A stretch of 64,000 nt of DNA from Chelydra serpentina (lineage: Eukaryota > Chordata > Testudines > Chelydridae). Position numbers and translations under genes: made by a program. This document shows positions 57,218 through 64,000 of this stretch, piece by piece. Under the pieces are notes generated by a model. It was not told the DNA's origin. It saw nothing but the letters and a program-made list of their open reading frames with translations, and searched no databases. The DNA lies in NCBI GenBank assembly GCA_037349315.1, contig JBAIAC010000007.1, forward strand, positions 53,221,001 through 53,285,000. Reading direction: 5' to 3'. Position 1 is the first letter of the stretch; the number at the start of each line of letters is the position of its first letter.

Positions 57218-57640
57218 ATTATAGAAGTCGATATATTAAAACCCGAATTAATGGAATCGATTGTGTGTGTCCCCACTAAAGAGCGTTAAGACCATGAGGT
57301 CGATTGTCTGTGTCCACAGTAGCGAGAGTAGCATCGACCTTCGAAGCATTGCATTGCGGGTAGCTATCCCACAGTTCCCGCAGTCTCCGCCGCCCATTGG
57401 AATTCTGGGTTGCGATCCCAAAGCCTGATGGGGCAGAAAACAATGTCGCTGGTGGTTCTGGGTACATGTCATCAGGCCATCAAACGTCCCTCCCTCCCTC
57501 CTTGAAAGCAATTTTTTTCGCGCCTTGTCTGCGTGCTTTCCATGTTTGCTACGGAAGGCTGCTCAGCTCACAATTACCGTACATCTCCAGCGTACGCCTT
57601 CACATTAGGTCTAGTGGAGATTCAGTCACGGTATAATACG

Positions 57641-57717
57641 GGCAGAGGGATAGCTCAGCGTTCTGAGCGTTGGCCCGCTAAACCCGGGGTTGCGAGTTCA
57701 ATCCTTGAGGGGGCCAT
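57641..57717 (+). repeat. tRNA-like unit 1 in the Harbinger leader
   Basis: A box-like TAGCTCAGCGT (57651) and B box GAGTTCAATCC (57694-57704) are 43 bases apart, as in the SINE at 26493. A D stem GCTC/GAGC can form. The acceptor stem does not pair, so this is a SINE-type tRNA derivative and not a working tRNA gene. The A box has CGT where unit 2 has CGG. Confidence 0.65.
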
Positions 57718-57746
57718 TCCGCCTGAGGCTGGTAGTCGCGGGACTG

Positions 57747-58135
57747 CACAGCATAAGCTCCTTGCCTTCTAGCTGCAGATCGTGCACTATGCCATAAATG
57801 GTTGTGGTCGCGGGACCATATAGGAGAAGCTCCTTGCCTTCTAGCTGCAGATCGTACAATATGCTTGACATTACAGTGCTCCTGGCCGGCGGCCTTTGGT
57901 GTGGCTGGCCGGGGGCGCTTTTTTACGTTTTCTTTAAGGGAGATTCAGCACTGCCTGGAACACGGGCAGAGGGATAGCTCAGCGGTATGAGCGTTGACCC
58001 GCTAAACCCGGGGTTGCGAGTTCAATCCTTGAGGGGGTCAGTAGAGCTTATTGTACCATCTGCAGCTGGAAGGAAAGGCGCCTAACCCCTGCTCACGGCA
58101 TATTGTACTATCTGCAGCTAGAAGGAAATGAGCCT
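57747..58135. repeat. Direct and inverted array around the tRNA-like units
   Basis: CTCCTTGCCTTCTAGCTGCA with GATCGTGCACTATGC occurs at about 57759 and, 71 bases later, as GATCGTACAATATGC. The inverse, TATTGTACYATCTGCAGCT-GGAAGG, occurs twice at 58050-58120. Thus two direct copies face two inverted copies across unit 2. Confidence 0.6.
57964..58041 (+). repeat. tRNA-like unit 2 in the Harbinger leader
   Basis: A box TAGCTCAGCGG (57975) and B box GAGTTCAATCC (58018-58028), again 43 bases apart. The sequence before it (GGAGATTCAG ... ACGGGCAGAGGGA) repeats that before unit 1, so the two are parts of a ~324-bp duplication. Confidence 0.65.
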
Positions 58136-58296
58136 AACCCTTGCTCCCCCCTCCCTCCGTGAAAGCACCTGAGGGGGGAGCGAAAAATCCTTTCGCGCCT
58201 TTTTTCGTGCGGGCGCCATATTGCTGCCACCATTGTTATCCACCAGCCGCTTCTGCTCCCACTCTGCTGTCCTGCAAACAGTGTACCGGGGGAAGC

Positions 58297-59592
58297 ATGG
58301 AGCACGATCAGATCACCGCAACTGTTATGGCCGTTATGAACACCACGCGCATTGTCCAGGAGTATATGGAGACCGAGAACCGGGAGCTGCTAGAGCAACA
58401 GGAGGCGAGGACGAGACAGTATCAGCCTGAGGAGAGTGATGAGGACATGGAGACAGACCTCTCTCAGAAAAGGCCCCCCCGCAAGGTGGACATCATGGTG
58501 GTAATGGGGCTCGTTGATACAGTGGAACGCCGATTCTGGGCCCGGGAAACAAGCACAGAGTGGTGGGACCACATAGTGCTGCAGGTCTGGGATGAATCCC
58601 AGTGGCTGCGAAACTTTCGCATGCGTAAGGGCACTTTCATGGAACTTTGTGAGTTGCTTTCCCCTGCCCTGAAGCGCCAGAACACCAAGATGAGAGCAGC
58701 CCTCACAGTAGAGAAGCGACTGGCGATAGCCCTGTGGAAGCTTGCAACGCCAGACAGCTACCGGTCAGTCGCGAATCAATTCGGAGTGGGAAAATCTACA
58801 GTGGGGGCTGTTGTCATGCAAGTAGCCAGGGCGATCACCAAGCTGCTTGTACCAAGGGTTGTGAGTCTGGGAAATGTGCAGCTCATACTGGATGGCTTTG
58901 CAGCAATGGGCTTCCCGAACTGTGGAGGGGCGATAGACGGAACCCATATCCCTATCTTGGCACCGGACCACCAAGCCAGCGAGTACATAAACCGAAAGGG
59001 TTACTTTTCAATAGTGCTGCAAGCACTGGTGGATCACAAGGGGCGTTTCACCAACATCAACGTGGGATGGCCGGGAAAGGTACATGACGCTCGCATCTTC
59101 AGGAACTCTGGTCTGTTTCAGCTGCTGCACCAAGGGACTTTCTTCCCAGACCAGAAAATAACCGTTGGGGATGTTGAGATGCCCATAGTTATCCTTGGGG
59201 ACCCAGCCTACCCCTTAATGCCATGGCTCATGAAGCCATACACAGGTAGCCTGGACAGTAGTCAGGACCTTTTCAACTATAGGCTGAGCAAGTGCAGAAT
59301 GGTGGTGGAGTGTGCATTTGGCCGTTTAAAAGCAAGATGGCGAAGTTTATTAACTAGGTTAGATCTCAGCGAAACCAATGTTCCTATTGTTATCACTGCT
59401 TGCTGTGCGCTCCACAATATCTGTGAGAGTAAGGGGGAGACGTTTATGGCAGGGTGGGAGGTTGAGGCAAATCGCCTGGCCGCTGGTTATGCGCAGCCAG
59501 ACACCAGGGCTATTACAAGAGTACAGCAGGGTGCGTTGCGCATCAGGGAAGCTTTGAAAACAAGTTTCATGAATGGCCAGGATGCTGTGTGA
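58297..59592 (+). CDS. PIF/Harbinger transposase (DDE), intact
   Basis: The protein of 431 aa cuts and joins the transposon ends in the nucleus. An N-terminal acidic and helical part (1-60) is followed by a helix-turn-helix region at about 138-180 (KRLAIALWKLATPDSYRSVA). The DDE nuclease fold has Asp214 in CGGAIDGTHIPI, Asp302 in ILGDPAYPLMPW and Glu338 in MVVECAFGRLKARW; HDARIF at 263-268 is also conserved in the family. Length suits the 350-450 aa usual for Harbinger transposases. The frame is open upstream to 58141 but without an ATG; the first ATG is 58297 in a fair context (AGCATGG), and I chose it. No stop or frameshift. A poly(A) signal follows at 59699. The gene converges with the Myb-like gene. 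The domesticated vertebrate relative is HARBI1, but this is the transposon version. Confidence 0.92.
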   Translation: MEHDQITATVMAVMNTTRIVQEYMETENRELLEQQEARTRQYQPEESDEDMETDLSQKRPPRKVDIMVVMGLVDTVERRFWARETSTEWWDHIVLQVWDESQWLRNFRMRKGTFMELCELLSPALKRQNTKMRAALTVEKRLAIALWKLATPDSYRSVANQFGVGKSTVGAVVMQVARAITKLLVPRVVSLGNVQLILDGFAAMGFPNCGGAIDGTHIPILAPDHQASEYINRKGYFSIVLQALVDHKGRFTNINVGWPGKVHDARIFRNSGLFQLLHQGTFFPDQKITVGDVEMPIVILGDPAYPLMPWLMKPYTGSLDSSQDLFNYRLSKCRMVVECAFGRLKARWRSLLTRLDLSETNVPIVITACCALHNICESKGETFMAGWEVEANRLAAGYAQPDTRAITRVQQGALRIREALKTSFMNGQDAV

Positions 59593-59698
59593 AAGTTCTG
59601 TTTTTCCCCAGTAATGAAAAGCCCCGCCCCTTCATTCGCTCTACTTCCCTTTACCCAAACCGCCCTGCCCTCCCCCCCTCGATCACCGCTTGCAGAGG

Positions 59699-59704
59699 AA
59701 ATAA
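59699..59704 (+). terminator. Poly(A) signal of the transposase gene
   Basis: AATAAA 107 bases after the stop codon on the + strand. Confidence 0.6.
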
Positions 59705-59733
59705 AGTAATTCTTGCTTAAAAATCATGCATTC

Positions 59734-59739
59734 TTTATT
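59734..59739 (-). terminator. Poly(A) signal of the Myb-like gene
   Basis: AATAAA on the - strand, about 130 bases after the stop at 59871-59873. It lies past the + strand signal, so the two transcripts would overlap tail to tail. Confidence 0.6.
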
Positions 59740-59870
59740 AATTCGTAAAACACAGAGGGGGGACTATGGTGGTAACTGACACTGTCTCCCGGGATAGGTG
59801 GTGGAGGAAGGGAAGCACCAGGATGGGTGGTGGAGGAGGGGATGAGGGAAGGACAAGGACACACAGCACT

Positions 59871-60370
59871 TTAAAACTTATTGAATGGCAGCCCTTTCTT
59901 GCTTGGACTGTTCTCTTGGCTTGAGTGGCTGGGAGCACGGAGGCCACCCAAACGCGTTCTTGGGCGTCTCGGGGATGAGGTTATGGGACTCGGGAAGGAG
60001 GGCTGTTGGTTACACAGGGGCTGTAGTGGCGGTCTTTGCTCAGGCGGCCTTTCCTGAACCCTACGCCTGTCCTCAGCCATAAGCCGGAGGATTTCCGTTT
60101 GATCCTCCAGTAGCCTCAGAATTGCATCCTGCCTTCTCTCTGCACGCTGATGCCGCTGTCTCTCTTCATCGCGCCACCTCTCCGCGCGATCAAATTCTGC
60201 CTTCCTGGACTCAGACAGTGTCTGCCTCCACGCATTCTGCTGGCCAGCCTCAGAGTGGGAGGATTCCATGAGTTCTGAGAACATATCGTCTCGACTCCTT
60301 TTCTTTTTACTTCTTATCTTCGCTAGCCTCTGGGATGGTGATGAAAGGGGTGGCGTTGAAACATTTGTAG
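59871..60370 (-). CDS. Myb/SANT-like transposon protein, exon 2
   Basis: The C-terminal part of the second Harbinger gene. A good acceptor (CTTCCTCCCACAG in antisense, AG complement at 60371-60372) precedes it. It joins in phase to exon 1: the last base of exon 1 and the first two here make one Ala codon. It codes for a basic region (KIRSKKKRSRDD), a stretch ELMESSHSEAGQQNAWRQTL, a charged coiled coil rich in Glu, Arg and Gln (about ERWRDEERQRHQRAERRQD), then a Pro-rich part and the end LPFNKF. Such tails in the family are thought to help oligomerise or to bind the transposase. A 70-residue upstream extension of the open frame (to 60440) is intron sequence. Confidence 0.8.
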
Positions 60371-60907
60371 CTGTGGGAGGAAGAAAACGGGAGACAAATG
60401 TAAAAGACACATTTTGTTTGAACAAAACATTACATATCACATGTGCATTTTGTCCAAGGTTGCACTGGGCCTCTTATATTGAGGGTCTGCCGGTTTGCTG
60501 TGAGAGATCACACAAGCAGGTCCGGCGGGCAACAGAATTCGGCTTGCAGACAGCCATGGTAAGACACTCTATAGGCTTCTTTAAGCATCACAACAGGCGG
60601 GAATGTTTTCAAACATCAACCCCCTCATTTCCCATAACAAACATCCCGTGGGCTGGCAATTTAAAACAAATAGCTTAGCAATTGAAAAGTTAGGTGGGGC
60701 GGCGGTTTTCGGGTTAACATGCAGGGAGAACCTAATCGCCCCCCCCACACACACACACCCAGGCAAGATGTTCGCTGTGCCCCCTCCCCCCACCGCGTGG
60801 GTCCCAGCGGGGAAGATTTCCGTTCAGCCACAGGCAAACAGCCCAGCAGGGACGGAGCCCCTCTGAATGCCCCCGTACTAAAATTCCCCTATTTCAACCA
60901 GGTTCCC

Positions 60908-61198
60908 ATGAATGATATCACTCTTCTGAGGATAACACACACAGATAAAGAAAGGATGTTGCTTGAATGCCAGCAAAAACCGGGACCGTACGCCGCCATG
61001 CTTTGCAAAGCACTGATTCCAGACTACGTGCTGCTTGCCTGGCGTGGTAGAGTGTGTTACCACGGAGCACAGGATAAGGCTGCCCTCCCCAGAAACCTCA
61101 TGCACAGGCTTTGGGAGCACATCCAGGAGATCTTTCAGGAGATGTCCCCGGAGGATTTCTGCTCCATCCCCGAACATGTTAACAGACTTTTCGAGTAG
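60908..61198 (+). CDS. Third Harbinger open frame, 96 aa, possibly BEN-like
   Basis: An open frame on the + strand inside the intron of the Myb-like gene, i.e. antisense to that transcript. It starts MNDITLLRITHTDKERMLLE and has a core MLCKALIPDYVLLAWRGRV ... KAALPRNLMHRLWEHIQEIF, ending NRLFE. The alternation of hydrophobic positions with a G near the middle and L-P-x-N-L-M-x-R-L at the start of a helix is like BEN domains (DNA or protein binding, about 80-90 aa). That link is my inference. A splice-acceptor-like CCCCTATTTCAACCAG ends just before (60901), so it could be a downstream exon; ATTAAA, a variant poly(A) signal, lies 29 bases after the stop. The frame stays open upstream to 60719, but that part is Pro-rich and poorly structured. 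It might also be chance, but the codon and helix texture suggest selection. Confidence 0.5.
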   Translation: MNDITLLRITHTDKERMLLECQQKPGPYAAMLCKALIPDYVLLAWRGRVCYHGAQDKAALPRNLMHRLWEHIQEIFQEMSPEDFCSIPEHVNRLFE

Positions 61199-61226
61199 CT
61201 GTGGCTGTACTGGCCACGAATTAATC

Positions 61227-61232
61227 ATTAAA
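61227..61232 (+). terminator. Variant poly(A) signal after the third frame
   Basis: ATTAAA on the + strand, 29 bases after the stop codon at 61196-61198. Confidence 0.35.
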
Positions 61233-61279
61233 CACGCTTGCTTATAAAACATGTATTAATTAAACAGAGGTACACTCAC

Positions 61280-61808
61280 CAGAGGTCCCTTCTCCTGCAT
61301 CGAGCACGCCTTGGGAGGGTTCGAACTGTACTGGCTCCAGGGTGAGAAAGAGTTCCTGGCTGTCGGGGAAAAGGGCTTCTCCGCTTCCTTGCTGGGTCTG
61401 TGTGCTATTTTCAGCATCATTATCATCATCAGGCTCCTCTGTGGGTTCTGATGATCCACATACGGAGTCAAACCACATGGGAGGGTCTGTGCTGGCTGCA
61501 CCTCCTAGAATGGCATGCAGCTCATCATAGAAGCGGCATGTCTGGGGCTCTGACCCAGAGCGGTTGTTTGCATCTCTGGTTTTTTGGTAGGCTTGCCTGA
61601 GCTCCTTAATTTTCACGCGGCACTGTTGCGCGTCCCTGTTGTAGCCTCTGTCCTGCATGCCCTTGGAGACTTTGGCGTATGTCTTGGCGTTTCTTCTTTT
61701 GGACCCTAGCTCTGCTAGCACGGTTTCGTCTCCCCAAACAGCGATCAGATCGAGTACCTCACGCTCGGTCCATGCTGGAGCTCGTCTTCGATTCTGGGAC
61801 TCCATCAT
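61280..61808 (-). CDS. Myb/SANT-like transposon protein, exon 1
   Basis: The N-terminal part of the accessory Harbinger protein. Residues 8-100 form a trihelix Myb/SANT-like domain: APAWTEREVLDLIAVWGDE with Trp13 and Trp25, then RNAKTYAKVSKGMQDRGYNR, CRVKIKELRQAYQKTRDAN and CRFYDELHAILGG. Such proteins bind subterminal motifs and, in studied Harbinger systems, carry the transposase into the nucleus. An acidic part (EPTEEPDDDNDAE) follows. The open frame runs to 61835 without ATG; the double ATG at 61803-61808 is the likely start. Exon 1 gives 176 codons plus one base and exon 2 closes a 342-aa protein. Annotated relatives in turtles are often named after ZSCAN29-like or MSANTD-type proteins because of this domain. 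Confidence 0.85.
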
Positions 61809-62048
61809 GGTTACCTCTGCTGATGAGATCTGCACTCACCTGCAGCTCACCACGCTGGCCAAACAGGAAATGAAATTCAAAAGTTCGCGGGGCTTTTCCT
61901 GTCTACCTGGGAGGAGCATTCGAGCTCAGACCGCTGTCTAGAGCGGTCAGCTGATGCACCGTGGGATAGATTTAGGAGGCCGATACAGTCGAATTGCGTC
62001 CTCACTAGCCTACTTCGATTCGGCAATATCGCTTTAAGCGCTAATTCT

Positions 62049-62324
62049 CTCGTTGGGGGTGGAGTGGCGAGATCGATTTTAAGAGCCCTAGAAGTCGATG
62101 GTAAGGGCTTCGTCGTGAGGACGGGTGCACGGATCAATCGAAATAACGCTAATAAATTCGACCTAAACTCGTAGTGTAGACCAGGGCTCGTTGGGGGTGG
62201 AGTGGCGAGATCGATTTTAAGAGCCCTAGAAGTCGATGGTAAGGGCTTCGTCGTGAGGACGGGTGCACGGATCAATCGAAATAACGCTAATAAATTCGAC
62301 CTAAACTCGTAGTGTAGACCAGGG
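62049..62324. repeat. Perfect 138-bp tandem duplication at the right end
   Basis: 62049-62186 and 62187-62324 are identical as far as I can read (both start CTCGTTGGGGGTGGAGTGG and end GTAGTGTAGACCAGGG). Each holds a full right terminal repeat, so the element has two potential right ends. Confidence 0.9.
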
Positions 62325-62325
62325 C
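62295..62325 (-). repeat. Right terminal inverted repeat of Harbinger
   Basis: In antisense GCCCTGGTCTACACTAC then GAGTTTAGGTCGAA, matching the left end in 22 or more of 31 positions. TAA follows at 62326-62328. Confidence 0.85.
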
Positions 62326-62328
62326 TAA

Positions 62329-63187
62329 ATGTGATATTCTTCCCCCAGGAAATACCCTTATGCTCTCCTTTCACTCCTTAAGGAAATGGCTGAAGTGTGT
62401 ATCATTTAATTCACGCCCTTTGCTTTCCTTTACTTTGAAATGCCTTTCTGCTGCCAATGTTTCTATCTTTTATGAAGATTAATCTAGCAATGCCCACATT
62501 TGCAAACAGCTCCAGAGGAAATCTGTTCAATGAATAACCTTGAGGGGACACAAATGAATCCTCCTAGGTCCCGGTTCAGCAAGGTATGTAAGCATGTGCC
62601 TAATTTTAAAAACTTGAAGAGAAAACGTTAGTCAAGTCACTCGGGATATTAACTGCTCTTTTCAAAAAGTGAAATGGGATTATTAACTGAGATCATCTCA
62701 CGGGGTGATTATGTAGCTGGAAGTTCACCATTTCCCCAAGAGAATGGCACCTCTAGATCCAGTCTGTGGCATATATAGCTTGAAACTGTTCTGCCTTTTC
62801 CTCTGTGCACTGTACCTTTAAATCTCTGGAACTCGGCCTGTGTGCAGAAAGCAGGCATTTTGTTCTCAGAGTTGCTCTACTCTACAGAGGAGCCTCAGAT
62901 ATGTGCTCCCTCATGGAACCTTTCCTTTTGTTCTTGTCATTGTTTTAATCTAAAATAAAAGCCACGCAGGCTGATATGGTTGTTCTCATGGCAGAACATG
63001 ACACTACGTCACTACAGTAGGAAAATGATCTTTGGTGGAATGGGTTGAAAATTGATTGGACATTAGTGTGAACAAAGCCAGACTGTTTTCAGCACTCATT
63101 ACAAAGAGCATGCTTGCACTCTCCTGGAACAAGACGTCTAGTGTGCTTTCCATAATAGGTGTTAAAAATGGTTCAGCTCTTTCTACA
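62329..63187. other. No feature recognised
   Basis: Unique-looking sequence; short GGTCCCGGTTCAGCAAGGTA and AAGCATGTGCCTAATTTTAA (62568-62606) resemble a common small reptile repeat but cannot be delimited. Confidence 0.35.
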
Positions 63188-63190
63188 CTT

Positions 63191-63481
63191 GGCCTGGTCT
63201 ACACCTAAAAGGTAGGTCAACCTAGCAACGGTCACTCGGGGCTGTGAAAAATTTTGCGCCAAAATATAGTTAGGTCAACCTAACCTCCACTGTAGACACC
63301 ACTAGGTCAATGGAAGAATTCTTCCATCAACCTAGCTACTACCTCTTGAGGGGGAGGAATTACTACAGTGATGAAAAACCCCTTCCGTTGCTGTAGCAAG
63401 TATCTACACTACAGCGCTAAAGTGATGTAGCTGCAGAGTCAGAGCCATGCTCCTACAGTGCTTGTAGTGTAAACAATACCC
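63191..63481. mobile_element. Harbinger-type MITE
   Basis: Left end GGCCTGGTCTACACCTAAAA and complement of right end GGGTATTGTTTACACTACAAG; TAA follows at 63482-63484. Inner words AGGTCAACCTAGC and TAGGTCAACCTAACC repeat and are inverted further in (TCAACCTAGCTAC). Confidence 0.6.
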
Positions 63482-63484
63482 TAA

Positions 63485-64000
63485 GACTCTGATCCTGCAA
63501 CTTTGGGCACGCGGGCAGAATGTACCACCTATGCCGAACCTCTGATGTCAGTGCGGCTCCGTGGAGACACAGCAATTCCACCGCACACAAGAAATTGTAA
63601 GAACAGAGACTCAGATCCCTTACTTTTATTGTTTAAAACTTCATTTCATCTCCAGATTTGGTACAGCAACTCTTCAGAGAACAACTGAATTTTCTATGTA
63701 TTTTTTAAGAACATGACAGTCAGTCTCGCACACATACAGCCTGCTGCTATCAGCCCCAGAGCAGACCAGGATTTGGGTGAACTCTCGGGATCCATCCAAT
63801 TCCCTTTAAGGACTTACCTTCACGCACCTGTCTTAATATTTTACAGTGAACAGTTCGCATACCACATGTAGGACATCGTGATCAAGAATAGAAGAAAGAA
63901 GATCTAACAAAAGGAAGGCCACTAACTTACTTACCTGAGTGATCATCGGTGTATCTGGTGTTCCTGTTCCCGATCCTGTGTTCCTGCTCCTCGTCCCTGT
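63485..64000. other. No feature recognised
   Basis: No coding signal. A direct repeat of about 15 bases (GTTCCTGTTCCCGATCCTGT / GTTCCTGCTCCTCGTCCCTG) is at the very end of the window. Confidence 0.4.

Larger units (their letters stand above)
59593..59870. other. Intergenic strip between two convergent transposon genes
   Basis: It holds poly(A) signals for both genes about 30 bases apart on opposite strands and a C-rich part (59650-59680). No further frame. Confidence 0.6.
60371..61279 (-). other. Intron of the Myb-like gene
   Basis: The donor is G|GTGAGTG (antisense; + strand CACTCACC at 61273-61280) and the acceptor CCCACAG|CTAC. Length 909 bases. Its + strand holds the third open frame 60908-61198. 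Confidence 0.75.
57187..62325 (+). mobile_element. Autonomous-looking PIF/Harbinger DNA transposon
   Basis: It has inverted ends (57187-57217 and 62295-62325), a DDE transposase on the + strand, and a Myb/SANT-like DNA-binding gene on the - strand, the two-gene plan of PIF/Harbinger elements. The flanks are CAA and TAA, near the 3-bp TWA target of the superfamily. Both main frames are intact, so the copy may be young. Extra parts are unusual: two tRNA-like units and an inverted array in the leader, a third open frame in the intron, and a 138-bp duplication at the right end. The inner sequence is CpG-rich compared with the window, which also argues for recent arrival. Confidence 0.9.

Noticed and set aside
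57641..57717. Functional tRNA gene
   Set aside because: A and B boxes and D stem are present, but the acceptor stem does not pair and the same head occurs in SINEs; it is a tRNA-derived repeat.
58141..58296. N-terminal extension of the transposase by 52 residues
   Set aside because: The extension has no ATG (opens at TTG) and reads through the pyrimidine-rich leader; the ATG at 58297 is the first.
60371..60440. Extension of the Myb-like exon 2 upstream
   Set aside because: It lies on the intron side of a good acceptor, and joining at the acceptor keeps the frame with exon 1.

Overview
The window looks like nuclear DNA of a reptile, most likely a turtle. It holds many CR1 LINE 3' ends, tRNA-derived SINEs of the tortoise type (one with a CR1-like tail), old MIR/L2 fossils, several hAT families, PIF/Harbinger MITEs, and Ty3/gypsy and DIRS-like remains. 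I found no convincing host gene and no rRNA, CRISPR or operon structure. Almost every coding signal belongs to a transposable element.

Left part (1-13 kb): a hAT-like tail cut by the window edge, an interrupted MIR, a long MITE, a ~56-bp degenerate tandem repeat, and then a compound locus at 7.19-12.88 kb. This is a decayed Ty3/gypsy retrotransposon (LTR, primer-binding site, gag, zinc knuckle, protease, reverse transcriptase, RNase H, polypurine tract, second LTR start). It is split by an antisense CR1 and by a MITE that itself carries a 1.67-kb foldback hAT element. Middle part (13-57 kb): scattered MIRs, L2 tails, CR1 copies, a DIRS-like 5' end, an RTE-type LINE fragment with short 3' repeats, two solo LTRs with perfect 5-bp target duplications, several hAT MITEs with 8-bp duplications, two SINEs, and long stretches in which I recognise nothing.

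Right part (57.19-62.33 kb): the most notable object, a ~5.1-kb PIF/Harbinger transposon with 31-bp terminal inverted repeats. It has an intact 431-aa DDE transposase on the + strand and, converging on it, a two-exon Myb/SANT-like DNA-binding gene (342 aa after splicing, frame kept across a good donor and acceptor). Inside the intron, on the opposite strand, lies a third open frame of 96 aa that may be BEN-like. The leader carries two tRNA-like pol III promoter units related to the turtle SINE head, and the last 138 bp are perfectly duplicated in tandem. Several shorter MITEs in the window share its GTCTACACTA terminus and a TAA 3' flank, so they are probably non-autonomous relatives. By analogy with other Harbinger elements the Myb-like protein would bind the ends and help bring the transposase to the nucleus; the role of the third frame and of the tRNA-like units is unknown.
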